Shown here piece after piece: positions 6,501-14,004 of a DNA stretch of 64,000 nucleotides (positions are counted from its first letter, which is position 1; every line of letters begins with the position of its first letter). This DNA comes from Halonotius pteroides (GTDB lineage: Archaea; Halobacteriota; Halobacteria; Halobacteriales; Haloferacaceae). The notes beneath the pieces were generated by a model, which made no database searches, was not told the origin of the DNA, and saw only the letters and a list, made by a program, of their open reading frames with translations. The DNA lies in contig NZ_QMDW01000007.1 in NCBI RefSeq assembly GCF_003605635.1, forward strand, positions 1 through 64,000, written 5' to 3'. Made by a program: the position numbers and the translations under genes.

Positions 6501-9335
6501 CGACGATGCAAAGCCGATGGTGTCGGCATAGCGGTCGATGTCCGCGCCATAGATTTCGATGTGCTGGTGGACGTGCTTGGATTCGATTGTCCCGCCGCTG
6601 GCGAGTTCGTACGTGCCACGCCGATCCCGTTCTCTGGTTTGTGCCCGGACGCCGTAGGTCTCCAACATCAACTGCACCTGTTCGGCGAGATCGAGGCTGA
6701 TCGTCGACATGAGAACGCTCGATCCGCCGTCGTTGCGTGCCGAGACGGAGCCGTCGGCGTCCATGAGGCCGCGGAGGAACGCATCCGCGTGCGCCGCCGT
6801 GGTCAACCGTGGATCGAGTGCCAGCCCATCTTTCGGCGTCTGCATCCCGGCATTGGCGAACAGCCGGGCAATAGTCGCACTGTTGATACGAATACAAGGC
6901 ACTTTGTCCGCCCGCCGTTCGATATCGGGGTGTTTGTCGAACTGTGCGTCGAAGATGTCGGCGGCTCCTTCGAGTAGCTGTGTGTCGCTGTTCGAGATCC
7001 GAACCATCCCGCGGTTGCCGTCGCGGCGGTTCAGCGAGATATCCCCGTCTCCGAAAACGAGCCCGAGCAGGTACATGAGATCCTCGTCGAACGTCTTTGG
7101 AATCGTGATGCTGTCGCCGTGTCTGAGCATCGCTCGTTCAATACTGGCGTCCTCGCGGGTCGCACCGACGGCCTCCAGCATCCGATCGAGTTTATCCAGC
7201 GGAACGTGGCGATTCTTGAGGTGGAGGTAGATGAAGTTCTCCGAGAGATCGAGTGCCGCCGCGGCGTCCCGCAACGAGCCGAACGCCGCTGTCAGCTCCT
7301 CGCGAAGGAACTCGACCGTCTCGTCGGCGAGGCGTACCTTCTCAGTGGTCAACTCCAAGAACTCCCGAACAGCGATTTCCGACCGGTCAAGGTCGTTGTA
7401 CCGCGGTACTGCCACGTACTCGCCGGGTTCGACCGCCGAGATTTCAGTCCACTCCATCCCGTCGGATCCGCATGTGAGGACGGGCGTACTGAGGGATGCT
7501 TCGAGTTCTTTCCCATGGGTCGTCTCAAGCCGTCGACATTCCTTCTCGGGCATTCGCCACGCGTGCGACGACGTATCACTCTTCATTTCACCCGTCTCAC
7601 GGTCGAAGGTCTGGATGTCCACCTCCTTCTCGACAGCCGTCTCGTCGTCAACTGGTTCAGGCAGATCGCTCGTCACGAGGTCTCGTACTTGCCTGAAGCC
7701 CTCATTCGTGTGTACGAGCGTATCTCCTGTGACACACAGCCCGGCCGAACTGCTGCCCTTCCCAGAGGTGTACACTGACCGCGGGGCGATGTTTTCGATA
7801 TATGACAGCATCTGGGAGTTGTGGGAGATGATGTTGTTCGTGAGGTAGTTGTGTGTGCCTGTGACCTCCAGATCGTAGACCCACTCTTCGGTCGATTCGA
7901 CCGTCTCTATGGATGCTATTTCTTCGGCAACAACACCTCCGCCATCGGCAACTATCGGTGTCTCTCTCGCTGCCAACACGTCTTGCTGGGTTGATGAGAC
8001 GCAAATCGAATCACTCGTCGAAAGTTTGTCTGCACGTACTGCGGTGAAGCGACCGTCTGTCTGTACAAACAACGGATGAGAAGGGGTGACAGTCACCGAA
8101 TGTCCCGGTTCAGTCGTGATTCGATACATCTGTTCGGGAGCTTCCCGTTTCCACACTTTTGTTGCATGTCCGACCCCGAGTGTCCCGTCTTGCTGGAGCG
8201 ACGGAAGTGCGATATCGATGTGATCCCACACGCCATCGTCGACCAGTTTTGGATCAGTCAGATTTTCCTCAACGATATCTTCGATATGTTGCTCCGAGCC
8301 ATCTCCAAGTGTCACTTTTGTGTCACCACAAACACACTTCCCGGTTCCAGGGTCACCAATAAGAAGCATATGCAGATCGCCACGAATCCGCGAGCCGTCG
8401 GGGAGGTTCTTCGTCACCCCAGAGAACAACTGGAGAATCATCGCCAGCTTCTCCTCCTCGTAGCCATAGATTGCCGGCGCGACCGAGCCGACCATCTGGT
8501 CGTAGATATCGTCCTCGTTTGAGAGTTCGATGATCGTCTCGATATCCGTCTGCTCGATATCCATATCCTCGAACTCCTCATCTTCGACGGTGATCGCAAC
8601 GCCGTCCATGTAGAGGTCGAATAGCGAGGATTTCTCGTTGCCCTCCGACATCTGTTCGATGTGGAGGACGCCGACGGCGGTGACGTGATCGCCGGGGGTG
8701 ACCTTTCCGGTGATATCGTCTTCGACGTTCATATCGATGCTCTGTGGGGTCTCGCCGCCGCGCAGGCCTTCGGGACTTTCCTGGACGCGGATCTTCTGGG
8801 CGTCGATGAACTCAGATTGGTCGAAGTTGATTCGGAACGGCCCCTGTCGCTCACAGCCCTGACACTCGTGGGGCTCCTGAAACTCGCCGTCCTGCTGTGG
8901 GATGTAGTTCATCGTCCCACAGCGTTGGCACTCAAACGCGGAGTCGGTAATCTTCGGGCGCACATCAGTCGCTTTGCGGACGATGCCCTGGACAGAGACG
9001 AGCTTGCCGATATGGTTGTCGTGGACGCGAATCCCGCGAATGTCGACAGACTCGGGGAGGTTCCGCAGCCGGACGTGGGCGTTGCCGAGTTTGACATCCG
9101 CTGGGAGATCGTAGAGTCGGAGGGCTTCCTCGGCGTACTCCTGGAGCTGGTCGGGCTGGGAGCGGTAGTCCTCGGCGAGATCCGCATCGAACTGATAGAG
9201 GTCGTCGTAATCGATATACAGCGATCGCTGTTCGTTGGGATATTGTTGGGCGAGCTGTCCGATCTCGTCGCGGTAGTAGTTGCGATAGAACTGAATGAAC
9301 CGATCGGTGAGTTCCTGATTGGAGGCCTGCGCCAT
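3585..9335 (-). CDS. mcm: replicative MCM helicase with three inteins
   Basis: 1916 codons: four extein pieces (residues 1-333, 507-533, 1057-1109, 1630-1916) that join into a 700-residue MCM, the usual haloarchaeal size. The N-terminal domain has zinc cysteines 136, 139, 158 and 161. The AAA+ core has Walker A GDPGTGK|SQ, Walker B AAVDELDKM, and the arginine finger ALISRFDLIF. The C-terminus is a winged helix. As the hexameric replicative helicase it must be active, so all three inteins should splice. The ATG at 9335 (MAQASNQELTD) is used; 43 upstream codons are not conserved and run through the promoter. Gene stands alone, divergent from 9453. Confidence 0.97.
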   Translation of the reverse strand: MAQASNQELTDRFIQFYRNYYRDEIGQLAQQYPNEQRSLYIDYDDLYQFDADLAEDYRSQPDQLQEYAEEALRLYDLPADVKLGNAHVRLRNLPESVDIRGIRVHDNHIGKLVSVQGIVRKATDVRPKITDSAFECQRCGTMNYIPQQDGEFQEPHECQGCERQGPFRINFDQSEFIDAQKIRVQESPEGLRGGETPQSIDMNVEDDITGKVTPGDHVTAVGVLHIEQMSEGNEKSSLFDLYMDGVAITVEDEEFEDMDIEQTDIETIIELSNEDDIYDQMVGSVAPAIYGYEEEKLAMILQLFSGVTKNLPDGSRIRGDLHMLLIGDPGTGKCVCGDTKVTLGDGSEQHIEDIVEENLTDPKLVDDGVWDHIDIALPSLQQDGTLGVGHATKVWKREAPEQMYRITTEPGHSVTVTPSHPLFVQTDGRFTAVRADKLSTSDSICVSSTQQDVLAARETPIVADGGGVVAEEIASIETVESTEEWVYDLEVTGTHNYLTNNIISHNSQMLSYIENIAPRSVYTSGKGSSSAGLCVTGDTLVHTNEGFRQVRDLVTSDLPEPVDDETAVEKEVDIQTFDRETGEMKSDTSSHAWRMPEKECRRLETTHGKELEASLSTPVLTCGSDGMEWTEISAVEPGEYVAVPRYNDLDRSEIAVREFLELTTEKVRLADETVEFLREELTAAFGSLRDAAAALDLSENFIYLHLKNRHVPLDKLDRMLEAVGATREDASIERAMLRHGDSITIPKTFDEDLMYLLGLVFGDGDISLNRRDGNRGMVRISNSDTQLLEGAADIFDAQFDKHPDIERRADKVPCIRINSATIARLFANAGMQTPKDGLALDPRLTTAAHADAFLRGLMDADGSVSARNDGGSSVLMSTISLDLAEQVQLMLETYGVRAQTRERDRRGTYELASGGTIESKHVHQHIEIYGADIDRYADTIGFASSAKAEALQEIVSTERRQRETMPVGSALATAEGSAGEYYMNVHRGDNPGRARARSMLRDIDLGPAEPLVREVVDAELRWDEVVAVENTGEKEVFDLTVPETHNFVGNGLVTHNTAAAVQDDFGDGQQWTLEAGALVLADKGIAAVDELDKMASDDRSAMHEALEQQSYHPSEEILLADGQRVEIGTLIDDAMADRPESVVDGVDCEILPVDDLRVHSVDPETSEVTKLPVDRVSRHDAPEEFVRVTISNGRTVTVTPEHPMFVAADGEIGTVEAADLDTGAFVPGPRKLPNSTTAVPVEPEPQRGREADIDLPETLTGDLAEILGLLIAEGHSYAGSAHEIGFSNQDDRLLGRMQMLMQRTVGFGSTDTTNAAGTVTQRWISTKLYRWFESNFPGVMQTAREKRVPDRVLAGSEEEIRRFLVGAFAGDGGVESEAISFSTASAGLAEDYADALLKIGVASRIHRDRAEDSWKVYIMGDSIDRFVDAVVDPADDRYEKAQAFVERSAETRRHHDVLPTSAAAEIRALRRLLGLRLTGQFKPHLDESYGVQIETVRDQLGTLRSRIDAVGDGLDAADDLESIRDLIGWSGRQLADRLNGETTSTIYYAEDGGYDADRRGSMASAAVTAVEDALGDARRRIDALESRCELRYYRVTDVETVPNEDTEWVYDVTVEPTNTFVSKGLMLHNSISISKAGINATLKSRCSLLGAANPKYGRFDQYEPIGEQIDLEPALISRFDLIFTVTDQPDPEHDGKLADHILKTNYAGELNTQRDRIATSEFTQQQVDDVTEEVAPEIDAELLRKYVAHAKRSCFPTMTDEAKAAIREFYVDLRSKGADEDAPIPVTARKLEALVRLAEASARVRLSDTVEAEDADRSVDIVRSCLQDIGVDPETGQFDADVVETGTSKTQRDRIKNIKGLISDIEEEFEEGAPIEEVLDRADEIGMDASKAEQEIEKLRRKGEVYEPKQDHLRTT
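4449..6008 (-). mobile_element. mcm intein 3: Ser-1 homing-endonuclease intein
   Basis: 520 residues (1110-1629), starting with Ser (SYHPSEEILLADG), ending MLHN, +1 Ser. Block B GRTVTVTPEHPMF is complete. Endonuclease helices: LAEILGLLIAEGHSY and FLVGAFAGDGGV. It lies between MHEALEQQ and SISISKAG, just after Walker B. The long segment of about 170 residues after the second LAGLIDADG helix has no clear assignment. A Ser at position 1 rather than Cys is a known but less common variant. Confidence 0.92.
6168..7736 (-). mobile_element. mcm intein 2: homing-endonuclease intein
   Basis: 523 residues (534-1056), starting CVTGDTLV, ending VTHN, +1 Thr. Contains a helix-turn-helix-like stretch and two LAGLIDADG helices (YLLGLVFGDGDI and FLRGLMDADGSV), so it is a homing endonuclease intein. 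It splits SSSAGL from TAAAV in the AAA+ core. Block B reads GKELEASLSTPVLT: the usual His is Thr and the usual Thr is Ser. This departs from the standard autocatalytic motif; the C-terminal blocks (THNFVGNGLVTHN) are intact. Confidence 0.92.
7818..8336 (-). other. mcm intein 1: mini-intein in the Walker A loop
   Basis: 173 residues (334-506 of the precursor), starting CVCGDTKV and ending ISHN, with Ser as the +1 residue. Block B is GHSVTVTPSHPLF with the usual Thr and His; block F is EWVYDLEVTGTHNYL. No LAGLIDADG motif and too short for one, so it can splice but not home by itself. It sits between K and S of GDPGTGKS, so ATP binding is impossible until it is removed. Confidence 0.93.
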
Positions 9336-9360
9336 TGAGAAAGGCGTAGGTCGGCATCGG

Positions 9361-9368
9361 TTATGAAA
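9361..9368 (-). promoter_or_regulatory. TATA box of mcm
   Basis: On the minus strand TTTCATAA lies 26-33 bp before the mcm ATG at 9335, the right distance for a leaderless or near-leaderless archaeal transcript. It supports the chosen start. Confidence 0.5.
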
Positions 9369-9452
9369 TGTTGGTTCACGCGACCGCTGACAGCCCCCAC
9401 AGCGAACAGCATCGAAACAACTTCCCCTGCGACGCGTTGACCCGGTGACACG

Positions 9453-10169
9453 ATGCCCTCCCACGCCGACACTGTCGATAGCGATGCTACCACTGACGAC
9501 CGAACAGCCGTGCCGTCCGTCGTTCGTACCGCCGCCCGCCGCTACTGGCGACGCACGCTCGCCTTGCGCGCGCTCACTTGTCTCGGCTACTTCGTCATCA
9601 GCATCGCTGTTCTGTTTACACTCCCATACATCCCAGCACTCGCCGGCATCGTCGTCCTGCTCGGTACGCTTGCCGCACCGGTGTTCAAAACCGGCGGCAC
9701 GATTGAGCTGACGACCGACCGGTCGCCCGCGGCTGTCCGCGACGACTTCACCGACGCGACGCCGCCAGTAGTCGGATTTCAGGCGGCGCTGGCCGACGAG
9801 ATCCGATCGACAGCAACGGGTGCCGAGTATGACCTCTCGACGGCGTTGGGGCTTCGCTCGGCGACGATGACCATTGAGACTGAGCGGCTCGCTGGCGACA
9901 GCGATACCGCCGACGGCGACGCCGCCGACAGCAACGCTGATCTCGAGCTCGTCGTCACCGTCGGCGACAAGCCGTGGGGTCGCTACACCGTCACAACGGA
10001 CGAACGCGACGGTAAGACAGCTGTTAGGATCACGATGATCCCAGCCCGTCGCTTCGGCGTACGACGACTACCGGATTTCGTATTCGGTCGTCGCTACCGC
10101 CGCCAACTGTTCGACGGACAGGGGTACACGCTCGTCGCCGACGACACGTCGCTGTCGGTTCGATCGTAG
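9453..10169 (+). CDS. membrane-anchored protein of unknown function
   Basis: 238 residues. After a polar N-terminus comes a hydrophobic block at about residues 38-80 (LTCLGYFVISIAVLFTLPYI and ALAGIVVLLGTLAAPVF), probably two transmembrane helices. The remaining 155 residues are soluble and beta-rich, with an acidic linker (DSDTADGDAADSNAD) in the middle. No catalytic motif is visible. It is divergent from mcm with about 115 bp between starts and followed by a 114-bp gap before the next gene. I do not recognise the family beyond a haloarchaeal conserved hypothetical. Confidence 0.7.
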   Translation: MPSHADTVDSDATTDDRTAVPSVVRTAARRYWRRTLALRALTCLGYFVISIAVLFTLPYIPALAGIVVLLGTLAAPVFKTGGTIELTTDRSPAAVRDDFTDATPPVVGFQAALADEIRSTATGAEYDLSTALGLRSATMTIETERLAGDSDTADGDAADSNADLELVVTVGDKPWGRYTVTTDERDGKTAVRITMIPARRFGVRRLPDFVFGRRYRRQLFDGQGYTLVADDTSLSVRS

Positions 10170-10283
10170 CTGCTCGTCGGTTGTGACCCTCCGACGATCG
10201 AATGCTGAACTCACCGATCGGCAGGAGATAGTATTCGAATACTGTACCAATACTGCAAAATCAATCGAGTCACCAGCACAGAT

Positions 10284-11135
10284 ATGGCGTCATCGAAGTC
10301 GACAACGACACCGGACGCAAGTGGGCAACACGAGCTGTTAATAATTGGTGGCGGCGTCGCCGGACTGACGGCGGCGACGTTTACCGCTCGCGCGGGCATC
10401 GAGACGATGGTGATCAACGATGGCGAGACGGTGCTGCGGCGCAACGCCCATCTCGAAAACGTGCCGGGATTTCCGGCCGGTGTCAACCCCCGCCGGTTTG
10501 CGGATATGCTCCGTGCACAGGCAACCCGAAACGGCGCGGAGTACCAGACCGGCACCGTCACCGAGTTGGCCGGTGATATCGACAATGGATTCACGGCCAC
10601 CATCACCGGCGGACAGGCCAGCGACGATACCGAGAATGCTACCGTCGACGGCGAGAACACCGAACCGACGCGGGAGCTCACCGCTGATCGGGTGTTGGCC
10701 GCCTCGTTTCCGGATGCCGAGTTCCTCGACGGCTACGATATCGACACGCGAACGGCCGACAGCAAACAGTACGCCGAGGCCGGCGAGCTAGGACGCACCG
10801 AAGTTGAGGGTCTCTACGTCGCCGGCCGGCTGGCCGAACATTACCATCAGGCTGTGATCGCCGCCGGCGATGGGGCTGAAGCCGCGATCACGCTGATCCA
10901 CGACAGCGACATCCCCTTCTACAACGACTGGGTCGCCCCCGAGGGCTACTGGACAGATCGCGGCCGGGAGGTGCCGCCGGGCTGTGAAGAGATCGACCCA
11001 ACCGAACAGCGCGCCAGACAGGAGGCCGCGATGGCGGCGATGCAGGAGTACTTTGCCGCCTCCCACGACCAACAGCAGCGAACCTTTCCTTCGCTCGTCG
11101 ACGACGAGCGCAATCGTCTCGATTGGGAGCGGTAG
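10284..11135 (+). CDS. FAD-dependent oxidoreductase, thioredoxin-reductase-like fold
   Basis: 283 residues. The N-terminal FAD-binding motif is IIGGGVAGLTAATFTARAG (about residues 20-38), and the C-terminal FAD contact is VEGLYVAGRLAEHYHQAVIAAGDGAEAA. It lacks the CxxC redox pair of true thioredoxin reductase and the second full Rossmann domain appears shortened, so a disulfide reductase role is unlikely. The protein resembles haloarchaeal NAD(P)/FAD-dependent oxidoreductases of unknown substrate. It lies 44 bp before coaBC in the same direction and may be cotranscribed with it. Confidence 0.8.
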   Translation: MASSKSTTTPDASGQHELLIIGGGVAGLTAATFTARAGIETMVINDGETVLRRNAHLENVPGFPAGVNPRRFADMLRAQATRNGAEYQTGTVTELAGDIDNGFTATITGGQASDDTENATVDGENTEPTRELTADRVLAASFPDAEFLDGYDIDTRTADSKQYAEAGELGRTEVEGLYVAGRLAEHYHQAVIAAGDGAEAAITLIHDSDIPFYNDWVAPEGYWTDRGREVPPGCEEIDPTEQRARQEAAMAAMQEYFAASHDQQQRTFPSLVDDERNRLDWER

Positions 11136-11179
11136 CGAACCCCGAACGCCTATCTATCTACCGACCCCACGTTTGGGGT

Positions 11180-12352
11180 ATGCTTGACGGCGTCAACGTC
11201 GCCCTCGGGGTCACGGGAAGCATCGCCGCGGTGAAAACCGTCGAACTCGCCCATGAACTCCGCCGACAGGGTGCAACCGTCCGCGCGCTCATGAGCGAGA
11301 GTGCGGCCGGCGTGATCCACCCGTGGGCGCTCGAATTTGCGACCGAGCGCGACGTTGTCACCGAGATCACCGGCCGCGTCGAACACGTCGAACTCTGCGG
11401 TCGGGACGGCTGGGCCGATGTGCTGTTGATCGCGCCCACGACAGCCAACACCGTCGGCAAGATCGCGGGTGCGGTCGACGATACGCCCGTGACGACCGCC
11501 GCAACCACCGCCCTTGGCGCGGACGTTCCAGTGGTCGTCGTACCCGCGATGCACGAGCCGATGTACGACCACCCCGGCGTGGTTGCGGCCATCGACCGCG
11601 TCGAATCGTGGGGTGTCGACTTTGTCGACCCTAGAATCGAGGAGGGGAAGGCCAAGATCGCCACCGCCGAGGCTATCGTCACCGCCACCGCGCGGGCGAC
11701 AACCACCCAAGATCTTGCCGGCCGCAACATCGTCGTCACCGGCGGGGCGACAAGCGAGGCGATCGACCCGATCCGTGTGCTGACAAACCGGGCGTCGGGT
11801 CGCACCGGCCGTGAGATTGCCCGCGCCTGCCACGTCCGTGGGGCTGAGGTCACCCTGATTCACGATGGCCCGGCGGTGCCGTACGCCGATGTCGTCGAAA
11901 TCGAGAGTGCCGCCGAAATGCTGGCCGCGGCCGACGCCGCCTGCGAGGCTGCCGACGCGATGATCTCGGCGGCGGCGATCGGCGATTATACCGTACAGGA
12001 AGCGTCCGCAAAACTCCGCTCCGGCGAGGCGCGGACACTGGAGTTGGAGCCAACACCGAAGGTGCTCGATTCTATTCGTCAGGGCCATCCCGAGCTCCCG
12101 CTTATCGGATTCAAGGCTGAAACGACCAGCGACGATGATGCCCTGCTTGAGCAGGCGGTCGCGCTCCGCGATCGGATCGGGCTTAGTTTTGTCGTTGCCA
12201 ACGACGCCACCGTGATGGGAGAAGATGATACCCGCGCGCTGTTGGTCGACCGCGAGGCCGAAACGGTCGCCGACTGTGACGTTATCGAGGGGTCGAAACA
12301 GCTGTTGGGTGCTCAAATCGCCACGCGACTTGCGAATCTGCTCACGTCGTGA
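11180..12352 (+). CDS. coaBC: CoaBC: phosphopantothenoylcysteine decarboxylase / phosphopantothenate-cysteine ligase
   Basis: 390-residue bifunctional enzyme of coenzyme A synthesis. The N-terminal flavoprotein CoaC half starts VNVALGVTGSIAAVKTVELA and contains APTTANTVGKIAGAVDDTP and VPAMHEPMYDHP, which carry the active-site Asn and the FMN-binding segments. The C-terminal CoaB half begins near NIVVTGGATSEAIDPIRVLT, with DAMISAAAIGDYTV and the Lys-containing loop LELEPTPKVL. The ATG at 11180 is used; the longer frame from 11123 overlaps the preceding gene and adds non-conserved residues. Acts in the cytoplasm, third and fourth steps from pantothenate. Confidence 0.93.
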   Translation: MLDGVNVALGVTGSIAAVKTVELAHELRRQGATVRALMSESAAGVIHPWALEFATERDVVTEITGRVEHVELCGRDGWADVLLIAPTTANTVGKIAGAVDDTPVTTAATTALGADVPVVVVPAMHEPMYDHPGVVAAIDRVESWGVDFVDPRIEEGKAKIATAEAIVTATARATTTQDLAGRNIVVTGGATSEAIDPIRVLTNRASGRTGREIARACHVRGAEVTLIHDGPAVPYADVVEIESAAEMLAAADAACEAADAMISAAAIGDYTVQEASAKLRSGEARTLELEPTPKVLDSIRQGHPELPLIGFKAETTSDDDALLEQAVALRDRIGLSFVVANDATVMGEDDTRALLVDREAETVADCDVIEGSKQLLGAQIATRLANLLTS

Positions 12353-12424
12353 GACACGGTTTGTCACCGCAAAACTGGACAACTGACGGATCTCGCCACA
12401 CACACTGCGTAAAACTGCATACTT

Positions 12425-12459
12425 GCGGTGGGATTTCAAAACACACCGCCCGTAGGCGG
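12425..12459 (+). terminator. two overlapping hairpins after coaBC
   Basis: GCGGTG (12425-12430) pairs with CACCGC (12444-12449), and CCGCC (12446-12450) pairs with GGCGG (12455-12459). They share bases, so only one can form at a time. They may simply end the coaBC transcript, or act in the leader of the Mrp operon if its promoter lies upstream. Confidence 0.35.
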
Positions 12460-12512
12460 CCAAGATAAGAATAGTTTTGAGGCGTCCCCAACTCCGTTCA
12501 ACTAGTATTAGT

Positions 12513-12563
12513 ATGACGTTCGGACAACCCACTGTCGCGCCGAACGGAGTGAGCCACCGATGA
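12513..12563 (+). CDS. 16-codon leader ORF before the Mrp operon
   Basis: ATG at 12513 opens a frame of 16 codons (MTFGQPTVAPNGVSHR) whose TGA (12561-12563) overlaps the ATG of mrpE as ATGA. Every later junction in the operon uses the same kind of overlap, so translational coupling of mrpE to this short frame is plausible. It may be only chance; no conservation test was possible. Confidence 0.3.
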   Translation: MTFGQPTVAPNGVSHR

Positions 12564-13702
12564 CGGACACACCGGCAGGCGTGATCGTTCCTGTCACGCG
12601 CTCGGTGACCCTCCGCCAGACGGTCGGCTATGTCATCCAGCGTGCACTCGACCAGTTGGCCGACGGTGAACCCCCCCAGATCCATTTTGTCTTCATCGCC
12701 TCATGGCGGGCCGATGACCCCGGCTCGACGGCTGACCGAAAGCAGGCCGACGAACTGCTTGAGCAGGTCACAACCTGGTCGCAGTTCGAGCTTGAAGCGG
12801 CCAACGCAGACCCCGACTCGGTGACCATCGAGACCGCAGTCATTGGCGATGACGACTACCGGTTCAGCCCGACCGATTACGCCGACCTCCTCACCGAGTA
12901 CGCCGAAACACACAACAGCAGCCATGTCGTCATCGACCCCGAATACTCGCTTGTCGGCCACACGACGCTGCTGGAACCATTTGAGTTCGAGCTACAGCAA
13001 CGCGACCTCAACGTTACGGAGGCTCCTGTCGACCGCTCAACACGCCGCGGCCGGCTGGTCGACCCCGGGAGTCCGGCCCGCTTTCTGACGCTATTCGGTG
13101 GCTCGTTCCTCTTTTATCAGGTTCTCGGCGGGTTCAGCGGGCTGTTCGATATCGTCACCGGGGTTGCGACCGCGTTGATCGTCGCCATCGCACTTGACGA
13201 CGTGAGCTTCTATCGCGACCCGACATTGACTGGATCGCCGAAACGCCTCCTCCGTGCTGTCCTCTATGTGCCGTATCTCCTGTATGAGATCATTGTCTCA
13301 AATCTCGTCGTCGCTCGCGTGATCCTTGATCCGCGTGCCGATATCGATCCACGGCTGACCAAGATCCGGGTGTTCGTCGGCTCAGGGTTCCCGTTAGCGA
13401 CGCTGGCAAACAGCATCACGCTGACGCCCGGGACACTGACGGTCAAAGCCGATGATCAGGAGCTGTACGTCCACTCATTGGTGCCGTTTGCCAGAGACGG
13501 GCTGTTCGACGGCGCACTGGAACGCTGGGTGCGATTCGTCTTCTACGGTCGAGAGGCCGCTCGGTTCCCGTCGCCGCTGGATCGCGGTGATACCGAGGTA
13601 CTGCAAGACCCTGCGGCGGCTGACCCGCCGGAATCAGCATCCGCAGCCGCCGCTGACGGCGGCGTTGATCGGGGCGTCGACACCCAGGAGGGCGACCGAT
13701 GA
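12560..13702 (+). CDS. mrpE: Mrp antiporter subunit E with N-terminal USP-like domain
   Basis: 380 residues. Residues 1-170 are soluble and resemble a universal-stress-protein fold (a strand-rich start GVIVPVTRSVTLRQTVGYVI and the segment SHVVIDPEYSLVGHTTLLEP). Residues about 175-345 are the MnhE/MrpE domain, with hydrophobic helices (FLTLFGGSFLFYQVLGGFSG, DIVTGVATALIVAIALDDV) and the conserved GSGFPLATLANSITLTPGTL. The C-terminus is acidic and disordered. First gene of the Mrp Na+/H+ antiporter operon in the cell membrane; its stop overlaps mrpF. Bacterial MrpE is about 160 residues, so the N-terminal domain is the notable extra. Confidence 0.88.
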   Translation: MTDTPAGVIVPVTRSVTLRQTVGYVIQRALDQLADGEPPQIHFVFIASWRADDPGSTADRKQADELLEQVTTWSQFELEAANADPDSVTIETAVIGDDDYRFSPTDYADLLTEYAETHNSSHVVIDPEYSLVGHTTLLEPFEFELQQRDLNVTEAPVDRSTRRGRLVDPGSPARFLTLFGGSFLFYQVLGGFSGLFDIVTGVATALIVAIALDDVSFYRDPTLTGSPKRLLRAVLYVPYLLYEIIVSNLVVARVILDPRADIDPRLTKIRVFVGSGFPLATLANSITLTPGTLTVKADDQELYVHSLVPFARDGLFDGALERWVRFVFYGREAARFPSPLDRGDTEVLQDPAAADPPESASAAAADGGVDRGVDTQEGDR

Positions 13703-14004
13703 GCGTTGTCGACACAACACTGATCGCCGGCTACACCGTCGGCGACGGGTTGGTGCTTGCGGCCGCGCTGTTTGTCACCCTCGCTGTCGCGATGCTCTAT
13801 CGGGCGATCATGGGGCCGACCAATCAGGATCGCGTGCTCGCGGTTAACGTGTTGGGCACCAATACAGTCGTCATTCTCGCCCTGCTTGGTGCGGCCCTCG
13901 GTGAGCCGTGGTTCCTCGATATCGCGCTTGTCTACGCGCTGTTGAACTTCCTGATGTCGATCGCCATCTCGAAGTTCACCGTCGAGCGGGGTGGTGTCAT
14001 ATGA
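13699..14004 (+). CDS. mrpF: Mrp antiporter subunit F
   Basis: 101 residues with three hydrophobic helices and the MrpF signature RAIMGPTNQDRVLAVNVLGT followed by FLDIALVYALLNFLMSIA. Small integral membrane subunit of the multisubunit cation/proton antiporter. Starts within the mrpE stop (ATGA at 13699) and overlaps mrpG by four bases. Confidence 0.92.
   Translation: MSVVDTTLIAGYTVGDGLVLAAALFVTLAVAMLYRAIMGPTNQDRVLAVNVLGTNTVVILALLGAALGEPWFLDIALVYALLNFLMSIAISKFTVERGGVI

Noticed and set aside
11150-12685. 511-codon antisense frame over coaBC
   Set aside because: Shadow of CoaBC. No domain and no promoter.
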